The notes beneath the pieces were generated by a model. It ran no database searches and was not told the origin of the DNA. It worked only from the letters and a program-made list of their open reading frames with translations. This document shows positions 1 to 10,900 of a stretch of DNA of 29,239 nt, one piece after another. The position numbers and the translations under genes are program-made. This stretch comes from F1-60-MAGs027 sp044344715 (GTDB taxonomy: Bacteria; Actinomycetota; Acidimicrobiia; Acidimicrobiales; Ilumatobacteraceae): contig JBIJCI010000020.1 of NCBI GenBank assembly GCA_044344715.1, forward strand, positions 1 to 29,239, read 5' to 3'. Each line of letters begins with the position of its first letter. The first letter of the stretch is position 1.

Positions 1-28
1 TATCCCCTCGGCCGAGTGGGCCGGCGAG

Positions 29-121
29 TAGTCGGCGAGTAACCGCCACCCGCCTGGGCGGGTAGTCGGCGAGTAACCGCCACCCGCCTGGGCGGGTAGT
101 CGGCGATTAGCCGCCAACCGC
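29..121. repeat. 34-bp tandem repeat with hairpin, two perfect copies plus a decayed third
   Basis: Positions 29-62 and 63-96 are identical 34-base units. Positions 97-121 match the first 25 bases of the unit at 22 of 25 positions and run into the stop codon of the leftward gene ending at 121. Each full unit holds a 7-bp inverted repeat, ACCCGCC and GGCGGGT around a 2-base centre (48-63 and 82-97). Since it lies just after a leftward gene, the likeliest role is a duplicated transcription terminator, although no T-run follows. Bases 1-28 show nothing recognisable. Confidence 0.8.
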
Positions 122-3100
122 TAGCTGACGAGGATGGTTCCCGAACTCCAGGTGCCGCGGCGGCGACCCCGAACGTCGATGGCGGTGAACGTCACTTCGT
201 AGCGGCCACGAAGGCCGGTGAAGCGAACCCGGATGATGCGGTCGTCGTCGGTGACGAACACCGTCTGGGTGGTTGGCGCACCACCGCGCAGCGGTGTGAT
301 CGTGACGATGTAGCGGTCGATTGCACGCGTGGCCGGCACGTTCGGCGGGTCGATCAACACCGTCAACACGCCCGGTCGGGTGGCGATGGCGGTGTCCTCG
401 GCGACACGGGCGGGCGGATCCGGCAGGTTCTGCACCTCCGTGCCGAGTCGCGGCGGAACCGAGATGTTCGGCACGGTGGTCGGTGGCACCGTGGTGGTCG
501 GCGCACTCGGCACCGACGGAGAGGGTGCCGTCGTGGTGGTCGTCGTGGTTGGCGGCGGCGGTGGCGGCGTGATCAGCACGCTCGCAGCCTCGACATCGGC
601 GACCGGGCCGTCGTTGCCGGCGGCGTCGGAGACCGAGTTCTCCACCAGCGTTGCCAGCACCGTACCGTCGGTCGAGCAAGTCACGCTGACCGTCACCGAT
701 GCGCCCGACGAGGCGGACGGCGTGAAGGCACAGTCGGCAGCCGTGCCCGCGTTGATGAAGTCATCGGCCACGATGCCGCTCACGCTCTCGGAGAAGGTGA
801 GCGTGTAGGACAGCGTGCGCGAACTGGAAGGTGAAGACGGCACCGTCCATGTTGCGGTCGGGACGGTCGTGTCACGAACGATGGTGGTGGTCGCCGTGGC
901 GGCGGATGACGGACCGGTGTTGGTGGCGGCGTCGGTGGCGGCGTCGGCGGCGAAGCGCGGAATGACCGTTCCCTCGCTGCATCCCGACACCAGCACCGTT
1001 CGGGTCGTACCCGAGTCGGAACCGGGTGCGAATGCACAGCCCGTTGCCGTACCGGTGTTGGTGAAGTCCCCGGCGAGGACCCCCGTCACGCTCTCCGAGA
1101 ACACGAGGGTGAAGCTGAACGACGCGGCATTCGTGGGCGTCGACTGTGCCGAGGTGAACGACGAAACGCTCGGCGCGGTCGTATCGCGCGTGATCGTGGT
1201 AGTTGCCGTGGCGGCGGACGACGGACCGGTGTTTGATACCGCATCGGTGGCACCGTCGGCGGCGAAGCGCGGGATCACGGTGCCCTCGCTGCAACCCGAC
1301 ACGGTGACGGTGCGCGACGAACCCGAGTCGCTGCCCGGGGCGAAGCTGCAGCCCGTGGCCGTACCGGTGTTCGAGAAGTCACCCGCAGCCACGCCGGTCA
1401 CCGACTCCGAGAAAGTGAGCGTGTAGGTGAACGACGCGGCATTCGTGGGCGATGACTGCGCCGAGGTGAACGACGAGACGCTCGGCGCGGTTCGATCGAC
1501 GGTGATCGTGGTGGTTGCCGTGGCGGCGGACGCCGGGCCGGTGTTGGAAACCGAGTCGGTTGCGCCGTTGGCGGCGAAGCGCGGGATGACCGTTCCGGAG
1601 CCGCAACCAGACACCGTGATGGTCCACTCATCGGTGGAGCCCGAAACCGAGAACGAACATCCCGACGCGGTACCCGCATTCGTGAAGTCATCCGAGGCGA
1701 CCCCGGTAACGCTCTCATCGAACCCGAGCCCGTAGGTGAACGACGATGAATTGGTCGGCGTCGACTGATCGGAGGTGAACACCGACACGCCGGGCTTCGT
1801 GCGATCGACGGTGATCGTGTTCGAGGCCTCCACGTCCTCGTCCGGGCCGCTGTTGTCCGCGGCATCGACGGCGGAAAACCCGAAGAATTCCGGAGTTACC
1901 GTGCCGGTGCCACAACCCGACACCGTGACGGTGTAGGAGCTACCCGAGCCCGATACCGCGAACGAACAATCCGAAGCGGTTCCCGTATTCGAGAAGTCAC
2001 CGGCAGCCACGCCGGTGACCGTCTCCGAGAACGTTAGGGAGTAGGTGAAGGACGATGAATTCGTCGGGGTCGATTGTGCCGAGGTGAACGACGCGATGGT
2101 CGGTGCGGTGCGATCGATGGTGACCGTGGTGGTTGCCGTAGCGGTCGAGGATGGACCGCTGTTACCGAGCGAGTCGTAGGCGCTGCCTGCGGCGAACTGC
2201 GGAATCACGGTGCCCTCACCGCAGTTCATCACGTTGACGGTGATCGAGGTACCGGACGGGTCGACCGGATAGAACTCGCAATCCTCGGCGGTGCCGGTAT
2301 TGGTGAAGTCACCGCTCGCCACGCCGTCGGCAAATTCGGAGAACGCAAGCGTGTAGGCGATCGTGGTCGCATTGGTGGGTGTCGACTGCGACGAGGTGAA
2401 CGAGGAAACGCTCGGGCCGGTGACGTCGCTGGTGTCGACCGTGGCGCACGGCCTGGTGCCACTGACCGCACTGCAGGTTTGCCATCCGAGGGTGGAGAAC
2501 CAATCGGCGTTGCCGTCGAGGAACTCGGGGTTGGACATGATTTCGGTGTCGTCGAGGCGCAGGGAAATCGACTCCACGACAGGTCCACGGTTGCCGGGCA
2601 CCTCCGACGCCGGGGAATTGCTGCCGACGACAGTGATGAGAACGGTTCGGATGTTGGCCCAGCCGCTTTCTTCCAACCAGCCCGACGGCACCGTGGCGTC
2701 GTAATCCTGGTAGGTGTCCCCGGTCAGCGACAGGGGACCCGTGCCGTGTCCCAGTATCATGCCGGCACCACCGTCTAAGAGAGCGATACTCACCGCCAGA
2801 TAGTCGGTCCCGGAGAAACCGCCGTTGCGGGCACGAATCGTGACGGTGAGTGCACTCTTGCCCTCGGTGCTGGGCGTGATACCTCCGCGGTTCACCTCCA
2901 CTGCCTGAAGGATGACCGCCTCCGAACCGGGGAACTTCACCGTGTCGGCCGACTCGCGGGTGATCGTGGTGGTCGCCGTGGCGGCGGACGCCGGACCGGT
3001 ATTGCCTGCGCCGTCGCTCGCACCATCGGCCGCGAATTGCGGCGTGACGGTGCCATTGGAACAACCCGACACCGTCACGGTGCGGGACGAGCCGGAGTCG

Positions 3101-4932
3101 GCGCCAGGGGCGAACGTGCAACCCGTCGCGGTCCCCGTGTTCGAGAAATCGCCGGCGGCAACACCCGTGACGTTCTCGGAGAAGGTGAGCGTGTAGGTGA
3201 ACGAGGATGCGGCGGTGGGCGACGACTGCGCCGACGTGAACGACGAGACGCTCGGTGCGGAGGCATCACGGGTGATCGTGGTGGTCGCCGTGGCGGCGGA
3301 CGCCGGGCCGGTGTTGGATACCGCGTCGGCGGCACCGTTGATTGCAAAGACTGGGGTGACAGTTCCGGCACTGCAGCCCGACACGGTGACCGTGCGGGAC
3401 GAGCCGGAGTCGGCGCCAGGGGCGAACGTGCAACCCGTCGCGGTCCCCGAGTTGGTGAAGTCGCCGGCGGCAACGCCCGTGACGTTCTCGGAGAAGGTGA
3501 GCGTGTAGGTGAACGACGCGGCACCGGTCGGGGTCGACTGGGCGGAGGTGAACGACGAGACGCTCGGGGCGGTGCGGTCGACCGTGATGGTGCTCGTGGC
3601 GGTGGAAGCAAGCGTGGGGCCGGTGTTGGTGGCACTATCGGTGGCACCGTTGGCCGCGAAGCGCGGGATGACCGTGCCGCTCGCGCAGCCCGACACGGTG
3701 ACGGTACGGGAGGTTCCCGTGTCGGTGCCCGGGTCGAACGTGCAGCCCGAGGCCGAACCGGTGTTGGTGAAGTCGCCGGCGGCGACACCGGTGACCGTTT
3801 CGGAGAATTCAATGGTGTAGGTGAACGAACTTGAGTTCGTGGGGGTCGACTGCGACGAGGTGAACGACGAAACGCTGGGCGCAGCGACGTCGCTGCCGGT
3901 CGGCGTGAAGGAAGCGGAGTAATCGGAGTACGCACCAGAGCCATTGGCGTTGGTGGCACGGACCCGCGCCTTGTACGAGGTGCCGTTGGTCAACCCGGAA
4001 ATCGTGTCGCTCGACTCGTCGGCACCTGCCGTTGCTGTGGTGACCTCGGCATTGGTGTCGGCATTCGTAATGCTGATTTCGTATCCGGTGACCGCACTTC
4101 CTCCGTCGTCGACCACTCCGTCCTGTACTGCGCTGCCGTCAGTGGCGATGACTTCGGACCATGTCACCGTGACGTTGCCGTTGCCTGCCGTGGCACCGGG
4201 TGCGGCCATCTGATCGGGCGTCGTCGACGGGGTCACCGATTCCGATGCCGCCGATGCCGCGCTGTCCCCCACGTTGGACCCGGCCGTCACCGTGCACGTG
4301 GTGGCCACACCGTTGGTGAGGCTCGTGACGGTGATCGGAGAACTGGTGCCGGTGTTGCTGACCGAACCACAGGTCACGGTGTACTGACCGACGGTGGCGC
4401 CGTTTGCGGCACCCGCCGAGAACGTGACGGCGATCTGGCCGTTACCCTCGGTGACGTCGGTGATGGTCGGTGCTGCCGGCGTGGTGGCCGCGGTCACCGA
4501 GGTGGATGCAGCCTCGCTGAGTGTGTTGCATACCGCGTCGACCGCACTGTTGGTGTTGCATCCTTCGTCACCGGCGCGGGCTCCGCCGACTGGAGTTGAG
4601 GTCACCCGGATCTCGTACGACTGTCCACCGGTCAAGTCGGTGAGCACCGTCGACTCGGTGCCGGCCGCCACTTGGCGGGTGGTGTACCCGCCCGACGCAC
4701 CGGCGCGGAAGTACACCGTGTACGAATAGTCGTTCGACCCAGCACCACTGGGCTGATCCCACGTCACCGTCACCGAGCCCGATGCCGTGACGCTCGCCGA
4801 CAGCGACTGCACGACCGCCGCCGAGGCGAGCGAGGGCATCGCGAGTACGAGGCAGGAGACGACGAGCGCACCGACCGCCGCCATCGAGAGACGGCGGTTG
4901 ACTCGGTGCGTGGCGGTACTGGTGCGGTTCAT
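121..4932 (-). CDS. Secreted 1603-residue protein with fibronectin-III and Ig-like (Big_12-type) repeats
   Basis: The start is ATG at 4932, with a GGAGA ribosome site 8-9 bases upstream. Residues 1-38 form a signal peptide (Arg-rich n-region, hydrophobic core, cleavage after LASA). Three fibronectin-III-like domains follow at about 40-149, 152-236 and 241-346. Nine Ig-like repeats of about 104 residues start near residue 349. They share the pattern AP-VSSFTS-QSTPTN, FSE-VTGVAAGDF-NTGTA, and paired cysteines in GC-F and VSGC. A jelly-roll-like insert at about 662-836 splits repeats 3 and 4. A Pro/Thr-rich linker (six Pro then seven Thr) leads to a final beta-sandwich domain. I see no LPXTG motif or C-terminal membrane anchor. 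The role is probably surface or extracellular binding or adhesion, but the sequence does not show a ligand. It is the second gene of a pair, 32 bases after the larger secreted protein. Confidence 0.88.
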   Translation of the reverse strand: MNRTSTATHRVNRRLSMAAVGALVVSCLVLAMPSLASAAVVQSLSASVTASGSVTVTWDQPSGAGSNDYSYTVYFRAGASGGYTTRQVAAGTESTVLTDLTGGQSYEIRVTSTPVGGARAGDEGCNTNSAVDAVCNTLSEAASTSVTAATTPAAPTITDVTEGNGQIAVTFSAGAANGATVGQYTVTCGSVSNTGTSSPITVTSLTNGVATTCTVTAGSNVGDSAASAASESVTPSTTPDQMAAPGATAGNGNVTVTWSEVIATDGSAVQDGVVDDGGSAVTGYEISITNADTNAEVTTATAGADESSDTISGLTNGTSYKARVRATNANGSGAYSDYSASFTPTGSDVAAPSVSSFTSSQSTPTNSSSFTYTIEFSETVTGVAAGDFTNTGSASGCTFDPGTDTGTSRTVTVSGCASGTVIPRFAANGATDSATNTGPTLASTATSTITVDRTAPSVSSFTSAQSTPTGAASFTYTLTFSENVTGVAAGDFTNSGTATGCTFAPGADSGSSRTVTVSGCSAGTVTPVFAINGAADAVSNTGPASAATATTTITRDASAPSVSSFTSAQSSPTAASSFTYTLTFSENVTGVAAGDFSNTGTATGCTFAPGADSGSSRTVTVSGCSNGTVTPQFAADGASDGAGNTGPASAATATTTITRESADTVKFPGSEAVILQAVEVNRGGITPSTEGKSALTVTIRARNGGFSGTDYLAVSIALLDGGAGMILGHGTGPLSLTGDTYQDYDATVPSGWLEESGWANIRTVLITVVGSNSPASEVPGNRGPVVESISLRLDDTEIMSNPEFLDGNADWFSTLGWQTCSAVSGTRPCATVDTSDVTGPSVSSFTSSQSTPTNATTIAYTLAFSEFADGVASGDFTNTGTAEDCEFYPVDPSGTSITVNVMNCGEGTVIPQFAAGSAYDSLGNSGPSSTATATTTVTIDRTAPTIASFTSAQSTPTNSSSFTYSLTFSETVTGVAAGDFSNTGTASDCSFAVSGSGSSYTVTVSGCGTGTVTPEFFGFSAVDAADNSGPDEDVEASNTITVDRTKPGVSVFTSDQSTPTNSSSFTYGLGFDESVTGVASDDFTNAGTASGCSFSVSGSTDEWTITVSGCGSGTVIPRFAANGATDSVSNTGPASAATATTTITVDRTAPSVSSFTSAQSSPTNAASFTYTLTFSESVTGVAAGDFSNTGTATGCSFAPGSDSGSSRTVTVSGCSEGTVIPRFAADGATDAVSNTGPSSAATATTTITRDTTAPSVSSFTSAQSTPTNAASFSFTLVFSESVTGVLAGDFTNTGTATGCAFAPGSDSGTTRTVLVSGCSEGTVIPRFAADAATDAATNTGPSSAATATTTIVRDTTVPTATWTVPSSPSSSRTLSYTLTFSESVSGIVADDFINAGTAADCAFTPSASSGASVTVSVTCSTDGTVLATLVENSVSDAAGNDGPVADVEAASVLITPPPPPPTTTTTTTAPSPSVPSAPTTTVPPTTVPNISVPPRLGTEVQNLPDPPARVAEDTAIATRPGVLTVLIDPPNVPATRAIDRYIVTITPLRGGAPTTQTVFVTDDDRIIRVRFTGLRGRYEVTFTAIDVRGRRRGTWSSGTILVS
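3080..3516 (-). repeat. Recently duplicated Ig-repeat DNA inside the 1603-residue gene
   Basis: Bases 3080-3137 are identical to 3392-3449 (58 of 58). Bases 3164-3204 are identical to 3476-3516 (41 of 41). The offset is 312 bases in both cases, exactly one 104-codon Ig-like repeat. The other repeats are similar in protein but more diverged in DNA. This is the signature of recent unequal exchange or gene conversion between neighbouring repeats. Confidence 0.85.
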
Positions 4933-4964
4933 GGTGTTGTCTCCGTTCGTTGCCTAGGTTGCGC

Positions 4965-7900
4965 TTACGCGCACTCGAGGCCGGTCGTTGCGTCGTTGCC
5001 GTTGAATCCACCGGCCCACAGGTTGAGTGCGGGCTGGTTGGCGACCGCGCCGTCCGCGACCTCCAACTCGAACGTTCGGCAGGCGCTGCCGTTCTCGTTG
5101 AAGTCGATGATCGCGGTGGTGCCGTCGGTGGCAACGGTGTTGAGTGCCTGCACCCGCAGGGTGTAGGTGCCGTTGCCGAGCACGAAGCTCATCGCCACGC
5201 TGCCGCTTGACGGCGCCTTCGACACCGACATGACGAGTGCATCGGCCGAGTCGTACACGTACAACGCGCGGGTGAAGGTGCCCATGTTGGTGAGCGTGAA
5301 CACCACGTTCGGCTCGACGCCGTCGAAGTCGATGTTGCAGGCACCGGCGACGCTCGTGCACGTGGCCACACCCCCAACGACCGATGCCGTGATGCTGACC
5401 GGTGCGCGGTCCGCAACCGACGGGTTCGGGTAGGCCGTCAACGTGTAGTCGCCGTCGGCGAGGGCCAGCTTGTACGAACCCGTTCCGTCGACCGGGGCGC
5501 CCGGCAGCCACTCGTAGCCACCGCCGTCGAGGTCCCTGCGGACTCCGACGTAGGCCCACGGCATTGCCGTCCGTGTGCCGCCGTTCATGTAATACACGGT
5601 TCCGGTGACGTTGGGTGATCCGAGTCGGATGTCGATCTGACCAGCCGACTCGTTGATCACTGCAGCATCTGCTTCGACGTCGACCGTCTCGAGGTCGAGT
5701 ATGCCGCTTCGGACGGCGATACCGGAGGCGGTTTCGACACGGCTGCCGTCGGGATTTGCCCAGTTCGGATTGGCTTCGAAGCGGTAGTTCTCGCCGTCGG
5801 GAAGGCTGAAGCGGGCCATACCCAGGTTGTTGGTGTTGGATCCACCGACCCACTCGTACCCACTGAAGACGTTCACCCAGGCGTTCGGGACTGGGGTGCA
5901 GGTGGTGCCGGAGTCGTCCTTGTCGCACACGCGGATCGCCACGTTGGCTGCCGGGAACGAGATCTGGCTGTTCGAGTCTTCCGACCAGACCTCGTTGTCG
6001 CGACAATCGTCGTTGGACTCGGACTTCGACGCGCAGACGCGAATCTCCCCCGCCTCGATGGTGAGACCGTCGTCGTCGGAATCCTCCGCCAGGAGGTAAA
6101 CGGAGAACCGCGTGAGGGTCGTGTTCCACGGCGGGTTGACCTCCAACTGGTAACGGCCGTCCTCCTCGATGCGCATGCCGAAGGAGCCCGAGGCACTGGT
6201 GTTGGAGCCGCCGAGCCACTCGTACCAGGTGTTGGAACGAGGGGCATCTTCGGCGAGACCGGAGTTGTTGCGCTCACGCATCAGGCCGATCCAGGCGAAG
6301 GCCACGTTGTCGGAGCCGTTCTTCAACGTTCCGACCAGGTTCGCCCCGGCCAGCTGGATGTCGAGCGAGTACGGGTTGGCTGCGTCGTCGCAGTCCGAAT
6401 CTCCCGGACCATCGACGCTGCAGACGTCACCATCGACGTCCTGGTACACCACGACGGACGTTCGTGTGAGATTGTCGGGGTTGTTCCAGCCCGGATTCGC
6501 GGTGATGCGGTAGTGACCGGCACCCTGCGGCTCGAGGTCCATGTTGTAGGCACCGAGCTGGTTGGCGTTGGCGAACACCTCCACCCACTGCCACATCGGC
6601 TCACGCGCCCAGCTCGGCGTGGTCCACTTCTCGACGTTGATCCAGGCATTCGCCATGCCGGTCACACCGTCGGTGGTGACGGTTCCGCCGAGGTTGCCCG
6701 ATGTGAGCACCACGTCGAGGCTGTCGGCCGGGCTGGCATTACCGCTACGCGGCGTGGCCGCATCGCCCGAGCACGAACCCAACGACGCTTCGTCGCAGAC
6801 GCGGTAATAGTTGGAACCCGACTCCTGACCGACGTCGCCCACCCACAACTGCACTTCCTTGCGCGTCAACGTGGAGCTACCCCACGGCGGCATGATCTCG
6901 AGCTTGAATCGCTGCTGTACGCCACCGGCGTTCGTGTCGCCGTCGGCTGACGGAGCGAGCGAGAGGCTGAAGGCTCCCGACGAGTTGACGGGCGCACCCG
7001 TCACCCACTCCCACCAACCGAGCACTGAGTTGTAGCGCTGCACGTTGAGCCAGCTGTTGCGAACCACGCCCGCAGCCGACGACACGGTGCCTCGCACGTT
7101 GGCACCTACGAGCACGACCTCGAGGTCGATCGTTGGAGAAGCGTCGTCGTTGCACGACTCGACGTTCTGGTCGGTCACCTCGCACACGTTGGTGCCGTCG
7201 AACCTGACGTACGTCGACACGTTGGCAAAGCCCGCATAGGCGTTGTTCCACGACGGTGCTTCACTGGTGATTTTGTAGGTGCCGCTGGTCTCCAGGTTCA
7301 GCGCGAAGCGACCGTTGGAACCGGTCTGCGCCCACAGGTTGGACCACTCGAACCACTGCCCGTTCCAACGCTCGGCACGAACCTGGCCGAATACCACGGC
7401 TGTACCGCCGTCGGGGAAGGCACCCGTGCGCACCTCGCCGGTGAGGTTGGCACCGCTCAACGAGAGGTCGAAACGACCCGGCGCGGGCGCCTCGCCGGCA
7501 TCACAGAACGCGTAGTCGGCGTCGCACAGCACCACGCCGTCCTCGACGCGAACGCGGAACGACCCGCGCGAACGTCCGGCCGCCGCATCCTGCGGACGTG
7601 CGTTGACGATCACCAGGTACCTGCTGTCGCGGTTGGATGCGGCGTTACCCGCGGGCAGGGTGGAAGCGAAGCGACCGTTGCCCGAGGTGTTGACGCCCGA
7701 TACTTCCGGCGACCAGCGGTACTGCTGTTCGAACTCGTTCCACGCCTGCACCTCGATCCACGAATAGGCGACGGCATCCGACAGCGACGTCGGAACACCA
7801 CTGCCGTCGCGTGCAACATCGCTGGCGACGGTGACATAGCCGCTGAAGTTGGGGGTGCCGAGTGGCATCACGTAACGGGACACAGAACCGGAGACCGCGG

Positions 7901-10900
7901 TCTCGAGACGTGTGCAGGACGGGAGCAGCGCCGATTGCGCGCACGCCTGCGTGGTGGCGACGCCGGCGGCAGACACCTCGCCGTTTTCGATCACCACATA
8001 GACAGCGGCAGGTGTTGCCGTGCCCTCACTTTGATAGCCGGGTCGGGCGGTTACCTTCCACAAACCGTCGGGGAGCGAGGTGGAGAACTGACCGCTCGCG
8101 TTGCCGTTCGCCCACACGGACGACCACTGGAACTGCAGGTACTCGGTGTTCCAACGTTCGAAACTGGCATTGGGGTACGGCTCCGCCGAATCTCCGTTGC
8201 GCACGACAGCTGCGAAGTTGGCGGTGCTCAGGCTGAAGAGATAGGTACCGTCCGTCGGCTCGACCACCGTCGCACCGCGGGTGACGACGTAGTCGAAGTC
8301 GGGCGACGTACCGGAGACCACGACGGTGACCTCGGTGCGCGTGGCTCCGGAGGTGTCGTTCCACGGCGGGTTGATGGCGAGCTTGTAGGTGCCGGCCGAA
8401 TCGAAGTTGATGCCGAAGATGCCGTTCTGGTTGGCGACCGTGCCGCCGATCCACTCGTAGCAGTTCTCGCACTGGGTCGTGTTCAGGCGGCTGATCTCGA
8501 CCCAGAAGTTGCCCGAGCCGCTGACTTGTCCGCGGAAGTCGGCGCCCCGGAACGCCATCGTGAACGGGCTGGCGTTGGAAATGCTCAACGGCTCGTCGTC
8601 GCACTCGAGTGCATCGTCGATGTCGATGTCGGTGTCACCGTTTCGATCGGCAATTGGGCGGTTCTGGTGGCTGCTGCAGGCGAAGAAGGTCGGAGTGCCG
8701 CCGGCAACCACCTTCACGTAGGCGGCGAGCTCGGGGTACGGATCGCTGGTCGGATTGCTGGCGACGAGCTTGTAGTAGCCGCTCGAGGTGAGACTCATCC
8801 GGGCCTTGCCGTCGAGACCGGATCGCGCCGAGTCGACCCACACGTTGAAGTTGAAGTTCTCGCCCTGTTGTTCGAGCTTCTGCACGTTGACCCAACTATT
8901 GGAGAGCGCAGTTCCGTTCGGATCCTCGACGAGCACCACGAAATTGGCCGTGTTGAACGTGAAGTCGTAGATGCCGTTCACCGGCGTAATCGTCGAGCCG
9001 TTCTGGGTGACCACGAGGGTCTTGGTGTCGCCATCGATGGCGACAGAGACGAGTACCTCCGACCGGGTGGCTCCGGTGGTGTCGTCGTTGGGCGGGTTCA
9101 GGAACAACTTGTAGTCGCCCTCCTCGTCGAAGTTCAAGGAGAAGGTTCCGGCATTGTTGGCGTTGGCATTGCCGCCGGGAATGTGTTGGTAGCAGGTCGG
9201 GCAGCGGTCGGACTTTCGCTGTACCTCAACCCAGAAGTAGCTCGCGCCGCTGACACGACCGGTGAGGTCGCCGGACGTGAACTGCAGCTGCAACGGCGTT
9301 TCCCACGACAATCCATTCAGCGTGGTGCAGCCCGACAACGTGGATGCTTCGTCCGTCGCCTGGTCGTCGAACGTGGTGCACCGCTCCACGGTGGAACCGC
9401 CACCGGACACGCGCAGGTACGCACGGAGCGCGGCGTACGACTGTCCCTGGGGTGACTCGACGTTCAACCGGTAGCGACCGTCGGAGAGTCGGAAGATGAA
9501 CTTGCCGTCGGTCGCAGGGCTGGCACCGGTTCCGTCGCCACTGAAGCCCCAGTTGCTCCCGAAACTCACGAGTCGCTCGGTGTAGACGTTGGCGTATGCC
9601 TGATCATCGAGCGGCTGACCGTCGGGCGTCAGCACCTGACCGAAGAGATTGCCGGGCAAGGCATGGAGGAGATACCGACCATCGCTCGGGGTTGCAGTCA
9701 CCCAACCGCTGGTGCAACGCGCGTCCACTTCGCTGCGGTCGTTTGCCAGCGAGAAGCTGGCACAGGTCTCGACGGCGGAGAGTGAGCCGTCCGACACCGT
9801 GAAGCGCGCCACGAGATAGGTGACCGGGATCTCGGTGGAGGAATTCGGTCGGAACTGCAGTCGGTACACACCGGTGGCCGGAACGTCGAACCCGAAGTGA
9901 CCGTTCTCGTCGACCGACGAGCTGAGTGCACCCTGCTGCCAGTCCCAACCCGGACCGCCGCCCCAGGCAATGTCGCTGTAGGGGTTCGCATCGAGGTAGC
10001 CGCAGTCGGCGAATGCAGTCACCGGGTCGAGCGACGTGACGACCATGCCGGCCACGTTGCCCGTGCCCGCCTCACCGCAGCCGCCACCACCACCGCCACC
10101 ACCGCCACCACCGCCACCCTGGTAAGCGGTCGTCAAGAAGTCCGAATCCGCAAGACCATCCTCGAACGCGCCGGTCGTAAGCCGCTGATAGGCGGTTCGG
10201 CCGTCCGGAGAGTTGTCGGACTCAATGGGAAGGTAACGGAAACTCGACACGACGCCACCGGTGATCGTCGACCCGAGGAAGTGCCGGTGGTATGCAGTGA
10301 TTGCGATCTCGCTGGCCGATGTCGTGGGGATCGTAAGCGTGTTGCGCCAGATTTCTGTCTCGAACGTAACGCCCGAGACGGATGTCTTCGGCACGAGCGG
10401 TGCGTCGAGGGAACTTCCCGACTCCACGGGTACGTCAACAAACACGTCTCCCGGTGCGGAACCCTCGAGTAGCGCGGCCCCCGCACCCGGGTTCTGTTGG
10501 TTCATCGACGCTGCGATCATGCGCACTGCACTGCTCGACATGGCATTCCCCCAACGCCCGTTGGCAACGGCACTGGGTCCCGTGAATCCGGAGACTTGGA
10601 ACGAGAACGAGAATGGGAACTCGGCGTCGTTGTTGAGATACAGGCGGAGGAACGAGGTGGTTCCCGAGTTGTCGATCGGAAGGTCGTACGAAACGACGTC
10701 GAAGTGTGTCACCTGTTCGGACACGCTCATCCCGCGGGAAACTCCGCACACGGTGAACCCGGTGGTCGGCGTCGAATCCTGGACGCAGTACGTGCTCGAT
10801 GGGAAGGTGACAAAGTCGTCGTAGCCGAGCTGTTGGTCGTAGACGTACGAGCCCCAGTTGACGTTGGCGTTCTGCAGGTTGACGTTGACGATGGCCGGTG

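Noticed and set aside
29..121. CRISPR-like array
   Set aside because: The copies are directly adjacent with no unique spacers, and no cas gene is present.
815..3820. Several repeated plus-strand open frames of about 100 codons with similar products
   Set aside because: They recur every 312 bases only because the antisense Ig repeats recur; the similarity is inherited from the real gene.
7935..9455. A 506-codon open frame on the plus strand inside the giant secreted gene
   Set aside because: It is a shadow of the repeat modules, with no recognisable domain or ribosome site, and it is opposite a continuous coding frame with clear repeats.
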